Assembly (NCBI RefSeq): GCF_003860405.1
Contig: NZ_CP034170.1
Coordinates: 1,178,001 to 1,242,000, forward strand
DNA length: 64,000 nt
Source: Nakamurella antarctica
Lineage (GTDB): Bacteria; Actinomycetota; Actinomycetes; Mycobacteriales; Nakamurellaceae
Reading direction: 5' to 3'
Positions 56,304 through 64,000 of the stretch are shown piece by piece (position 1 is the first letter of the stretch; the number at the start of each line of letters is the position of its first letter). The notes under the pieces are model-generated. The model searched no databases, was not told the DNA's origin, and saw nothing but the letters and a program-made list of their open reading frames with translations. The position numbers were made by a program, and so were the translations under genes.

Positions 56304-56345
56304 CCCAGTGCGTTCAGCCCAGTGCGTTCAGCCCAGTGCGTTCAG
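56304..56345. repeat. Three identical 14-bp tandem repeats
   Basis: CCCAGTGCGTTCAG occurs three times head to tail. The stop codon of the minus-strand frame at 56328 falls inside the array; as 14 is not a multiple of three, copy number changes would change the protein end. Confidence 0.9.
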
Positions 56346-56925
56346 CCCAGCGCGCGGGTAGCGCAGCGATCGCCGAGCCTGCGCTCGGCTCGGGCGCTTT
56401 CCCGCGAGCGCTGCGCCCGCAAGAATGAACGAGCGGTCTGCCAAGGCTTTCTTATCCGGCGCGAGTGATTGATCCGCAGTGGACAGTGCCATGTCCAGGT
56501 CGGCCCACTTCGACCGAGCCAGATCCAGGTCGTCATCTTGGCCTCGTCGACTTCGCCCCACCAAGGGCACAACGGCGCTGGCGGCCAAGATGGCGGCGCC
56601 GTCGGCGAGCGACTTTCGCAGCAGTAGTTGACTGGCGATACCGCCCGCGATGACGAGGGACGCGAGAATGCCAGCGAGGAGGTACCGATCAAAGCCAGCG
56701 GAGAAGGTTCGGGTCTGCGACTCGATCTTCTTATTGTCAACCATGAAGTCGTACAGGCGCCCCGTCCATGATGGCGATATCACTTTTGCTCAGCGCAGCC
56801 AGCGCGCTGTCCACGGTCCACATCGCTGTTTCGGCCTGGGCCGCGGGTAGGGAGCCGAAGATGCCGCCAACTAGCCCTGCCACCACTAACGACAGCGCCA
56901 GAAGGTACCGGGCCGACCGTGCGTG
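56328..56925 (-). pseudogene. Frameshifted membrane-protein gene
   Basis: Two overlapping minus-strand frames look like one broken gene. The upstream frame (to a TGA near 56738) reads as a signal peptide or membrane anchor, RYLLALSLVVAGLVGGIFG, then AETAMWTVDSALAALSKSD and IAIMDGA. The next frame goes on with YDFMVDNKKIESQTRTF, a membrane helix (LLAGILASLVIAGGIASQLLL) and a charged end. Removing one C in the run near 56756-56763 joins them as MDGALYDFMVDNKK. No clear ATG/GTG start is seen; CTG or an upstream lesion is possible. Either a sequencing error or a recent mutation. Function unknown. Confidence 0.6.
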
Positions 56926-56966
56926 CAGGATGCCTCGATGGTGAGCTCGAATCGAAGGGTGGGAGA

Positions 56967-57656
56967 TCAGATCTCGGCCCGAACCTGAATGCCACGCGCA
57001 ACATCGCGGGCGAGCTCGGTGGTGGTCGGTCCATCGATGACGACCAACGTGTCGTGCCGGACTGCGAATTCCAGCACAGCGCCCGGGAGTATCCCTCCAC
57101 GCTGCAGTCGGTCCATCACCTCTGGAATATTCTGGATGGGCTCGATGATCCTGCGTACCTGAAACTTTCCACCTTTTTCGGCCGCCTGTTCTGCTGAGAT
57201 CAGGTCAGCGTGGGTTTCGCCGCCGACATGTGCTTCCATGCCTAGTTGCTCCAAGCCGGGGATGGGGTTGCCGTACGGCGAAAACTGCGGATGCCCCAGC
57301 AGCGCAACAAGTTTTTGCTCTACTTGCTCGCTCATCACGTGTTCCCAGCGGCAGGCTTCGACATGCACCTCGCGCCAATCCAAACCGATAACGTCGAGCA
57401 ACAACCGCTCCGCGAGCCGATGTTTGCGCATCACGCTCGTCGCCCTATCGCGACCGAGGTCGGTCAGTTCGAGGTGCCGGTCGTCTGAGACGACGAGCAA
57501 ACCATCGCGCTGCATCCGAGCCACTGTTTGGCTCACGGTGGGGCCACTTTGCAGCAGCCGTTCAGCAATACGCGCCCGCAGCGGGACGATTCCCTCTTCC
57601 TCTAATTCGAATATGGTGCGCAGGTACATCTCAGTCGTGTCGATAAGGTCGTTCAC
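56967..57656 (-). CDS. ideR: Iron-dependent regulator IdeR (DtxR family)
   Basis: IdeR represses iron uptake when Fe2+ is bound. From GTG 57656 the protein has 229 residues and starts MNDLIDTTEMYLRTIFELEEEG, so Met10 matches DtxR numbering. The metal ligands are visible: HRLAE (His79, Glu83), His98 in VHVEACRWEH and Cys102, Glu105, His106. The winged helix (SGPTVSQTVARMQRDGLL) and the C-terminal SH3-like domain are complete. AAGGGGA precedes the start. A primary-like sigma gene lies 5.5 kb away, while ideR and sigB are adjacent in M. tuberculosis. Confidence 0.93.
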   Translation of the reverse strand: MNDLIDTTEMYLRTIFELEEEGIVPLRARIAERLLQSGPTVSQTVARMQRDGLLVVSDDRHLELTDLGRDRATSVMRKHRLAERLLLDVIGLDWREVHVEACRWEHVMSEQVEQKLVALLGHPQFSPYGNPIPGLEQLGMEAHVGGETHADLISAEQAAEKGGKFQVRRIIEPIQNIPEVMDRLQRGGILPGAVLEFAVRHDTLVVIDGPTTTELARDVARGIQVRAEI

Positions 57657-57830
57657 TCTGGGGTTCCCCTTCATTGCTTGCTGTGATTCTAGCCCGCTGG
57701 CTCTGACCCGCGCGGCTGTCTGAGTTGGGCACCGCGCAGACTGGTCCTGGTTGACCAACAGCAAGAGCTGTAACGAACATCAGTCAATCTTTATGCCCGG
57801 CATCGGGCCGGCGACGAAACGGAAGTAACC

Positions 57831-58682
57831 ATGGACAACGTACTGGTGGCTGCTGCAGACCTGGTGGAAGAGATGCTCGGCGAGCGCCCTCCGGTAGTCC
57901 TGGATATACGTTGGAGCCTAGCCGGTTCCGACTTCGAGGGTTTCGCGGCCGGACATATTCCCGGTGCGCTGTTCGTGGACCTCGATACCGACCTCGCCGG
58001 GGAGGTCGGCGACGGTGTGCAGGGCCGACACCCGCTGCCGAAACCCGAAGCGCTGCAAGCGACGTGGCGCAAGGTGGGAATTAAACTGGGCGATTCTGTC
58101 GTCGTGTATGACGCCCGAGATTCTAGTGCCGCAGCAAGGGCATGGTGGCTGCTGCGGTGGTGCGGCATCAAAAACGTCCGAGTGCTTGACGGCGGGTTGG
58201 CGGCTTGGGAGGCTGCGGGCCTGCGGGTCAAAGCGAGCGCCGGGACGCCGAACGTGCCCGGCGGGGTCAGAGTTACGGCGCCGGCGATGCCAACCGTCGA
58301 CGCATCGCAAGCGGGCGCGTTGGCAGCGGGAGCGGAAACGGCCCTCGTCGATGCGCGGGGGGCGGCACGTTTTCGCGGGGAAGCTGAACCGGTGGATGCG
58401 GTTGCCGGCCACATCCCGGGGGCGGTCAACCTGCCGTTCACCGAACTCCTGCACTCGGATGGCACATTCAAACCGGCGGGCGAAATTGCGGCACTTTTCC
58501 GGGCGGTGGGAATCACACCCGGAACAGAAGCTGCGGCGAGTTGCGGGTCGGGCATCACCGCCTGTCACCTCATCCTCGGCGCTGCTGTCGCCGGGATCGA
58601 CATGGCGCTGTACCCCGGTTCCTGGTCGTCATGGGTGGCGCAGGAACTGCCCGTTGAGACCGGGCCAGCGCGCGCCTCGTAG
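57831..58682 (+). CDS. sseA: Two-domain sulfurtransferase (rhodanese)
   Basis: This 283-residue protein has two rhodanese domains (about 1-135 and 150-280). The second carries the catalytic Cys in ASCGSGITACH, the CGSGxT loop of 3-mercaptopyruvate/thiosulfate sulfurtransferases; the first is inactive as usual and has YDARDSSAAARAWWLLRWCG. It moves sulfane sulfur to thiols or cyanide. The start has GGAAGTAACC before ATG 57831. It is divergent from ideR. Confidence 0.9.
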   Translation: MDNVLVAAADLVEEMLGERPPVVLDIRWSLAGSDFEGFAAGHIPGALFVDLDTDLAGEVGDGVQGRHPLPKPEALQATWRKVGIKLGDSVVVYDARDSSAAARAWWLLRWCGIKNVRVLDGGLAAWEAAGLRVKASAGTPNVPGGVRVTAPAMPTVDASQAGALAAGAETALVDARGAARFRGEAEPVDAVAGHIPGAVNLPFTELLHSDGTFKPAGEIAALFRAVGITPGTEAAASCGSGITACHLILGAAVAGIDMALYPGSWSSWVAQELPVETGPARAS

Positions 58683-58710
58683 AACGACAACTGCTCGGAA
58701 GAAGGCCATT

Positions 58711-59097
58711 TCAGCTGAGCTGGTAATCCAAAATCAGCTGGTGGTCGTCAGTGATACGGCCCGACCCGGTTATCCCAGCCAGCTCGCCGGTGCCAGACCC
58801 TTCGACGATCCGCCACTCCGCCTGCTGGACATCGTCCAGCGTTGAGGCACGATGGGTGAGCACGAAGGTGCCCGTGCGGCCGTCGAGTTCGCAGTCGAAC
58901 CTTTCGATGGCCACGTAGATCGCAGGTCCGTCCGTCACCATGCAGTACACGGCCTCGACGACACTGTTGCCGTTGAGCGCGCCCACAAACTGCTTCTCCC
59001 AACGGGTGTGTCCGAGCATGCCGCCGGCCCATTCGTCCGGGGCGGAATCCGATTGCTGGATCTCGAAGGCGCAGGTTGCTTGAAGTCGATGAGTCAT
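58711..59097 (-). CDS. DUF3224 domain protein
   Basis: From ATG 59097 this 128-residue protein shows DUF3224 features: TRWEKQFVGALNGNSVVEAV, AIYVAIERFDCELDGRTGTFVLTH, and SGTGELAGITGSGRI. The fold is a small beta barrel; function is unknown. A longer frame to 59211 is open but lacks homology. GAGGTGAT lies about 11 bases upstream. It is divergent from acuC, sharing a 47-base promoter region. Confidence 0.85.
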   Translation of the reverse strand: MTHRLQATCAFEIQQSDSAPDEWAGGMLGHTRWEKQFVGALNGNSVVEAVYCMVTDGPAIYVAIERFDCELDGRTGTFVLTHRASTLDDVQQAEWRIVEGSGTGELAGITGSGRITDDHQLILDYQLS

Positions 59098-59132
59098 ACC
59101 CGTAGTGCTATCACCTCTGTTAAGCCCTGCAC

Positions 59133-59138
59133 TAGCCT
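59133..59138 (+). promoter_or_regulatory. TAGCCT -10 box of acuC
   Basis: TAGCCT ends six bases before ATG 59145, suggesting a leaderless start. Confidence 0.5.
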
Positions 59139-59144
59139 GGGGCG

Positions 59145-60344
59145 ATGGGGACACCGTTGGTTGTCTGGGATCGGAAGCTGCTCGCCTACAATCTGGGCGC
59201 TGAGCACCCACTTCACCCGTTGAGGTGGGAGCTGACGATGTCGTTGGCCGACCAGCTGGGCGTCTTGGAGGGTATCGAGCTGCTCACCCCGACCCAGGCA
59301 GATGACGAAACCCTGGGTACCGTGCACAGCGCCGCCTATATTGCCGCGGTTAAGGCGAGCTCCGTGGCGGGGGCCCGACCCCAGGGGATCCACGGTCTTG
59401 GTACGCCGGACAACCCGATCTTCGAGCACATGCATTCGGCCGCTTCTTTGATCGCGGGCGGTAGCGTCCAGGCGGCTCGGGCCATCGCCCGCCGAGAGGT
59501 GGATCGGGCGGCGAACATCGCTGGGGGACTGCACCACGCGATGGCGGATTCGGCGTCCGGCTTTTGCGTTTACAACGACGCTGCGCTGGCGATTAAGGAA
59601 CTGCTCGCCCAAGGTGTCACTCGCGTTGCCTACGTCGATGTCGACGTGCACCACGGCGACGGTGTCCAAGCCGCGTTCTACGATGACCCGCGGGTGCTCA
59701 CGGTGTCCATTCATCAGTCGCCACTGGCGCTGTGGCCGGGTACGGGCTGGCCGTCGGAGCTCGGTCGGGGAGCCGCCGCTGGCACGTCGGTCAATATCAC
59801 CGTCCCAGCCGGGACCGGAGACTCCGGCTGGCTACGGGCATTCCACGCGGTGGTGCCAGCCGTGGTGCAGGCATTTCGGCCGGAGGTCCTCGTCACGCAG
59901 AGCGGCGCAGACTCGCACGCCGAGGACCCGCTGGCCGACCTGAAGTTGAGCGTTGACGGGCAGCTGGCGTCCTATCTGGCGCTGCGAGATTTGGCCGAGA
60001 ACGCGGCGGGGGGGCGCTGGCTGGCGCTGGGGGGCGGCGGATACGCACTCGCGCGGGTGGTGCCCCGTGCGTGGGCGCATTTGTTGGCGGTGCTTGCGGA
60101 CAAAGATGTCGCCCCCAGCACCGAATTACCGCAGGCCTACCAAACCGAAGCGGCCCAGTACGATCCATTCGGCGGCGACCCCGCGCGCCCCATGCCCACA
60201 ACGATGAGTGATTCTGACGGGAGGCCTGCCGAGTACACGCCCTGGCATGGGGAACACGAATCGTCGGTGGATCGGGGAATAGCGCAGGCCCGCGCGGCAA
60301 TTTTCCCCCTGCACGGTCTTGACCCATTCGACGCGAGGGACTGA
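59145..60344 (+). CDS. acuC: AcuC-type class II-like deacetylase
   Basis: AcuC is a zinc-dependent deacylase of the histone-deacetylase superfamily that removes acetyl groups from acetyl-CoA synthetase and other proteins. The 399-residue protein has GGLHHAMADSASGFCVYND (His pair), YVDVDVHHGDGVQ (Asp-x-His zinc ligands), QSGADSHAEDPL (third ligand Asp) and GGGGYALARVVPRAW with the catalytic Tyr. The next gene, six bases on, is a Pat-like acetyltransferase, a natural opposing pair. Confidence 0.93.
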   Translation: MGTPLVVWDRKLLAYNLGAEHPLHPLRWELTMSLADQLGVLEGIELLTPTQADDETLGTVHSAAYIAAVKASSVAGARPQGIHGLGTPDNPIFEHMHSAASLIAGGSVQAARAIARREVDRAANIAGGLHHAMADSASGFCVYNDAALAIKELLAQGVTRVAYVDVDVHHGDGVQAAFYDDPRVLTVSIHQSPLALWPGTGWPSELGRGAAAGTSVNITVPAGTGDSGWLRAFHAVVPAVVQAFRPEVLVTQSGADSHAEDPLADLKLSVDGQLASYLALRDLAENAAGGRWLALGGGGYALARVVPRAWAHLLAVLADKDVAPSTELPQAYQTEAAQYDPFGGDPARPMPTTMSDSDGRPAEYTPWHGEHESSVDRGIAQARAAIFPLHGLDPFDARD

Positions 60345-60350
60345 ACCGAT

Positions 60351-63110
60351 ATGGCCGAGAGCCGCTCAGAACCAGCCGCACCCGCTTCGCAGTACCCCCA
60401 GCACTGGGAGGCCGATGTTCTGTTGGCCGACGGCGGCACGGTACACATCAGGCCCTCCGGCCCGGCCGACACGGAAGCGTTGCGGGCCATGCATTTTCGA
60501 TCCAGCGGGCGCACCAGGTACCTCCGGTATTTTTCCGCGGTGAACGAGGTGAGCGATTCGCAGCTCGCTATTTTTACCGACATCGATCACGACAGCAGGG
60601 TGGGGCTGGTCGCAGAGTTGGGCGGCGATTTGATTGCGGCGGGTACCTACCATCGCGCCGCGGGCTCGACGGCGGCGGAGGTGGCCTTCCTGGTCGAAGA
60701 TGCGCACCAGCGACGCGGGCTCGGCTCAATCCTGTTGGAGCATCTTGCGGCAGCGGCGCGCGAGCGCGGAATCACCAAGTTCACTGCCGAGGTGCTCACC
60801 GACAACTCCTCCATGCTGCGGGTTTTTATCGATGCCGGTTATGTGGTGACGCGCGAATTTTCGCAAGGGGTGGTGGAAGTCGTCTTCGATATCGCGCCTA
60901 CCGAAGCGTCGCGGTCGGTCAGTTACTCGCGGGAGCAACGAGCTGAGGCGCGTTCTATCCAGAGGCTGTTGAGCCCGCGGTCGGTTGCGGTCATCGGTGC
61001 GTCGAATGACAAGACGAAAATTGGCCACGCGGTTTTGATGAACCTGTTGCGGGCAGGATTTACCGGCCCGGTGTTTCCAGTCCACCCCGAAGCCCGGTCG
61101 GTGCAGGGAGTTCGCGCCTACGCGCGGGTAACCGACATTCCGGATGCGGTCGACCTGGCCGTGGTAGCCGTGCCGGCGGGCAACGTTAACGAGGTGGTCG
61201 AATCGTGCCGGGCCAAGGGGGTCCATGCCTTGGTGGTGGTGACGGCGGGGTTTGCCGAGGCAGGCTCCGATGGCGCCGACGCCCAGCGCCGGTTGGTGAC
61301 GTTAGCCAGGGCGCACGGGATGCGGGTGCTCGGACCGAATTGCCTAGGATTGGTCAACACCGATCCTGCCGTCCGCCTCAATGCCACGCTCGCGCCCGTG
61401 GTGCCGCCCCCGGGCCGGGTCGGATTCTTTTGCCAGTCCGGAGCGCTCGGCATCGCCATCCTCGCCGACGCCGCGTCCCGAGGGCTCGGCCTGTCCACGT
61501 TCGCTTCCGCTGGCAACCGCGCCGACGTATCCGGGAATGATCTGCTGCAGTACTGGTACGACGACGTCCGAACCGAAGTGGTGATGCTGTACCTGGAGTC
61601 TTTCGGCAACCCTCGCAAATTTGCTCGCCTGGCCAGGGTCCTCGCGGGCCGCAAGCCAGTGATCGCGATGAAGTCGGGCAGGCACGCACTGGTGACCCCG
61701 GGGCTGGCGCTCTCGTCAGCTGCCATCTCGGAGGCGTCGGTCGGGACATTGTTCGCGCAGTCCGGGGTGATCCGGGTTAACACGCTGGCCGAAGCGTTCG
61801 ACGTGGCGTTGTTGATGTCCACCCAGCCCCTGCCCACCGGGAACAGGGTGGCCATCATCGGCAATTCCACTGCCCTGGGTGTGCTCGCTCTGGATGCATG
61901 TATAGAGGCAGGCCTGCTGGTGGCTGGCGGGGAACCCGTCGACCTTGGCGTCGCCGTCAGCCCGGAGGTTCTTGCTGCGACGGTGGAGGCCGCGCTTGCC
62001 GACGGCATCGCGGACGCGGTCGTCGTGGTGTACGTACCGCCTGTGGCAACTCCGGGGCTGGCGCACGCTGCGGCGTTGCGGGCTGCCGTTGCTGGAGCGA
62101 CGATTCCGGTGGTCTCGACGTTCCTCGCAGTGGAGGGAGTGCCCGCCCAATTAGCCGTCATCGATGATCACGGTGGCGCCGGGCGCGGATCCGTCCCGTC
62201 GTATCGCACACCCGAACGTGCGGTGGCCGCGCTCGCGCACGCGGCGCGATACGCAGCGTGGCGGCAGCGCGATGCGGGGCAGCTGCCCGCACTCGAAGGG
62301 CTGGACCGCGGCCGAGCTCGCGAGCTGGTCGACGCCATACGAGCCTGTGACGCGAGCGATGGCGTCTCAGGGCAATCAGGCGCGGCAGGGCAATCAGGCG
62401 CCTCGCGCCCTGACACCCGAGCGTTGACCGACGGTGAGTTGGTCGACATTTTGGGGTGTTACCGGATCTCGATTGCCGACTTCGAGTTGGTTTCCACCAA
62501 GGATCAGGCGGTAGCGGCGGCCGCCGTCATCGGTTACCCCGTGGGGCTCAAAGCTTTTGACGAATCCTGGCGGCACCGCACCGACCAGATCGGGGTGCGT
62601 CTGAATCTTCGAGATCCTCATGACGTCAAAGCCGCCTACGCAGATTTGGCGGCCCAGAGCGATGGGCAGGTCTACGTCCAGGCGATGGCGCCGGTCGACA
62701 TGGCGACCGTGTCCACCGTGTTCGAGGTCACCTCGGACCCGTCATTTGGGGCGCTCGTCTCGTTCGGACTCGGTGGGGTTGCCACTGAACTACTCGACGA
62801 CAGGGCGTACCGGACGGTCCCGCTGACCGACGTGGACGCCGCGGAGCTGATCGAGGGACCCCGTACAGCTCCGATCCTGCACGGCTACCGGGGTAGCGAA
62901 CCGGTCGACATTGATGCCTTGCAGATGCTGGCACTGCGGCTCTCGGCGCTGGCGGATGATCTGCCGGAGGTGGTGGAACTTCGCCTGCGACCCGTCCTGG
63001 TGGGACCCGCGGGGTTGCAGATTACGGGGGCGCTGGGGCGCATTGGTCGGGCGCCTGCCCAGGTGGACCCACGACGCAGGATGCCAGAAACCACAACAGC
63101 CCGGATATAG
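60351..63110 (+). CDS. GNAT/acyl-CoA synthetase-like fusion (Pat-type)
   Basis: The 919-residue protein joins an N-terminal GNAT domain (about 25-180; QRRGLGSILLEHL is the acetyl-CoA loop) to an NDP-forming acyl-CoA synthetase-like module: CoA-binding domain (about 205-330, SVAVIGASNDKTKIGHAV), succinyl-CoA-ligase-like domain (GFFCQSGALGIAI) and ATP-grasp part (about 690-900). At about residue 454, where active enzymes have SHTGA with the phospho-His, it has SSAAI, so ligase activity should be lost. That resembles protein acetyltransferase Pat, where the ligase part is only regulatory. GNAT is N-terminal here, unlike Salmonella Pat. It pairs with acuC. Confidence 0.88.
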   Translation: MAESRSEPAAPASQYPQHWEADVLLADGGTVHIRPSGPADTEALRAMHFRSSGRTRYLRYFSAVNEVSDSQLAIFTDIDHDSRVGLVAELGGDLIAAGTYHRAAGSTAAEVAFLVEDAHQRRGLGSILLEHLAAAARERGITKFTAEVLTDNSSMLRVFIDAGYVVTREFSQGVVEVVFDIAPTEASRSVSYSREQRAEARSIQRLLSPRSVAVIGASNDKTKIGHAVLMNLLRAGFTGPVFPVHPEARSVQGVRAYARVTDIPDAVDLAVVAVPAGNVNEVVESCRAKGVHALVVVTAGFAEAGSDGADAQRRLVTLARAHGMRVLGPNCLGLVNTDPAVRLNATLAPVVPPPGRVGFFCQSGALGIAILADAASRGLGLSTFASAGNRADVSGNDLLQYWYDDVRTEVVMLYLESFGNPRKFARLARVLAGRKPVIAMKSGRHALVTPGLALSSAAISEASVGTLFAQSGVIRVNTLAEAFDVALLMSTQPLPTGNRVAIIGNSTALGVLALDACIEAGLLVAGGEPVDLGVAVSPEVLAATVEAALADGIADAVVVVYVPPVATPGLAHAAALRAAVAGATIPVVSTFLAVEGVPAQLAVIDDHGGAGRGSVPSYRTPERAVAALAHAARYAAWRQRDAGQLPALEGLDRGRARELVDAIRACDASDGVSGQSGAAGQSGASRPDTRALTDGELVDILGCYRISIADFELVSTKDQAVAAAAVIGYPVGLKAFDESWRHRTDQIGVRLNLRDPHDVKAAYADLAAQSDGQVYVQAMAPVDMATVSTVFEVTSDPSFGALVSFGLGGVATELLDDRAYRTVPLTDVDAAELIEGPRTAPILHGYRGSEPVDIDALQMLALRLSALADDLPEVVELRLRPVLVGPAGLQITGALGRIGRAPAQVDPRRRMPETTTARI

Positions 63111-63147
63111 CGAAGTCCTGATACCCCTTGCAGGTATCAGGACTTCG
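63111..63147. terminator. Bidirectional terminator, Pat-like/sigma
   Basis: Perfect 15-base arms CGAAGTCCTGATACC (63111-63125) and its complement (63133-63147) with a 7-base loop lie between two convergent genes. Confidence 0.85.
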
Positions 63148-63164
63148 CACACATGTTGCTCAGA

Positions 63165-64000
63165 TCAGCTTGCGTAACTACGCAGCGCCTCGGAGCGGTC
63201 GCCCACTCGCAATTTCGCCATCGAATCGCGTTCGATCTGCCGAACGCGCTCGCGGGAGATCCCGAAAACCCGGCCAATCTCGTCCAACGTGCGGGGCCGA
63301 CCGTCTTCGAGGCCGTACCGCAGCCGCACCACAGTCCGCTCGCGCTCGTCGAGGGTGTCGAGCACCCTGGCGATATCAGCGTTCATAAAGCGGGCTACCA
63401 CAATCCCCTCGGCAGAGGTTGCCTCGCCGTCCTGGATGAAATCGCCGAGTGGGGCGTCCTCATCCGTGCCGACCGGCATGTCGAGGCTCACCGGGTCACG
63501 AGCGTGGTCCAGAAGATCAGCGATCTTCTCCTCAGGAATGCCGGACTCCTCTGCCAGTTCGGCGAAGGTGGCATCCCTGCCGAGTGCCTGGTGTAGTTCG
63601 CGCTTGAGCCTGGCCAGCTTGTTGACCTGCTCGACGAGGTGCACTGGGAGCCTGATCGTGCGGCCCTGATCGGCCATTCCGCGACTGATGGCCTGGCGGA
63701 TCCACCAGGTTGCGTAGGTGGAGAATTTGAAACCCTTGGCGTAGTCAAACTTCTCGACGGCGCGAATCAAGCCGAGGTTGCCCTCTTGGATGAGGTCGAG
63801 CAACGGCATTCCGCGGCCGGAGTATCGCTTTGCGAGCGACACCACCAGACGAAGGTTTGCTACCAGCAGGTGCTGACGCGCGCGCTCGCCATCGCGTACT
63901 ACCCACTTAAGGTCGGAGCTCTTCTTGGCCGTCATCCGTTTTCCGGCATCAAGTTTGTGCTGCGCATACAGGCCAGCCTCAATGCGCTTCGCGAGATCGA
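63165..64000 (-). CDS. SigB/HrdB-like sigma-70 factor (3' part)
   Basis: The frame enters from the right window edge and ends at 63165, giving about 277 residues of the C-terminal part. The start lies outside the window: [16 protein letters not shown] continues in frame upstream of ATG 63935, so that Met is internal (region 1.2). Regions 2 ([32 protein letters not shown]), 3 and 4 ([15 protein letters not shown] and [20 protein letters not shown]) are complete. It belongs to the primary or primary-like group; nearness to ideR suggests SigB. Confidence 0.93.
   Translation of the reverse strand, partial: DLAKRIEAGLYAQHKLDAGKRMTAKKSSDLKWVVRDGERARQHLLVANLRLVVSLAKRYSGRGMPLLDLIQEGNLGLIRAVEKFDYAKGFKFSTYATWWIRQAISRGMADQGRTIRLPVHLVEQVNKLARLKRELHQALGRDATFAELAEESGIPEEKIADLLDHARDPVSLDMPVGTDEDAPLGDFIQDGEATSAEGIVVARFMNADIARVLDTLDERERTVVRLRYGLEDGRPRTLDEIGRVFGISRERVRQIERDSMAKLRVGDRSEALRSYAS

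Overview
The window is chromosomal DNA from a high-GC Gram-positive bacterium of the Actinomycetota. Evidence: the recA-recX, gluABCD, miaB, DUF349, miaA-dapF, hflX, lexA-LysM-nrdR order known from mycobacteria and relatives; a dcw cluster without ftsA but with sepF, yggT and wag31/divIVA beside it; an FtsZ tail ending DVPPFMKR; an IdeR-type regulator close to a SigB/HrdB-like sigma gene; a class II (ultrashort stem I) ileS T-box; and many leaderless starts with TANNNT boxes 6-7 nt before the start codon. The genus cannot be named from the sequence alone. No rRNA or tRNA gene, CRISPR array, prophage or intact insertion sequence was seen.

Layout. 1-3.1 kb: the 5' part of a probable substrate-binding/VWA protein (minus), pspA and a PspM-like membrane gene separated by a strong terminator, and a DUF3046 gene. 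3.1-7.7 kb: SOS-controlled recA, recX with a long N-terminal extension, and RNase Y. 7.7-11.4 kb: the gluABCD glutamate ABC importer (minus). 11.7-20.5 kb: miaB, a P-loop kinase, a DUF349 protein, an extradiol-dioxygenase-fold protein, miaA, dapF, hflX and an isolated tatA. 20.5-27.7 kb is an SOS island: lexA and a divergent LysM gene (ChiZ/DivS type) share three LexA boxes; nrdR follows; then a GNAT gene, a small unknown ORF, a perfect LexA box in front of a SAV_6107-type HEPN gene, a ParA-like ATPase and DNA polymerase IV.

28-52.7 kb is the cell-wall and division region. DUF3040, then a divergent moxR-DUF58-tgpA operon (minus), then mraZ-rsmH-ftsL-ftsI-murE-murF-mraY-ftsW-murG-murC-ftsQ-ftsZ-pgeF-sepF-yggT-divIVA. 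Most genes overlap by 4 nt or lie a few nt apart. murD is absent from its usual place between mraY and ftsW, and the YggS/PLPBP gene usual between pgeF and sepF is also absent. MraZ-like GTGGGG repeats with 10-bp period lie before mraZ, and a mirrored pair faces moxR.

52.7-64 kb: T-box-controlled ileS, a frameshifted membrane-protein gene, ideR, a rhodanese gene, DUF3224, the acuC deacetylase next to a GNAT/acyl-CoA-synthetase-like fusion (Pat type) whose ligase domain has lost the phospho-histidine motif, and a primary-like sigma factor cut by the window end.

How the genes fit together: recA, lexA, the LysM division inhibitor and the HEPN gene carry LexA boxes, with dinB nearby, so DNA damage control is concentrated here and touches division. 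The dcw operon supplies peptidoglycan precursors and the divisome. acuC and the Pat-like gene form a likely reversible lysine-acetylation pair. The strongest leads are the SOS-boxed HEPN/ParA/DinB group, the missing murD, the mirrored MraZ boxes and the split gene at 56.3-56.9 kb.
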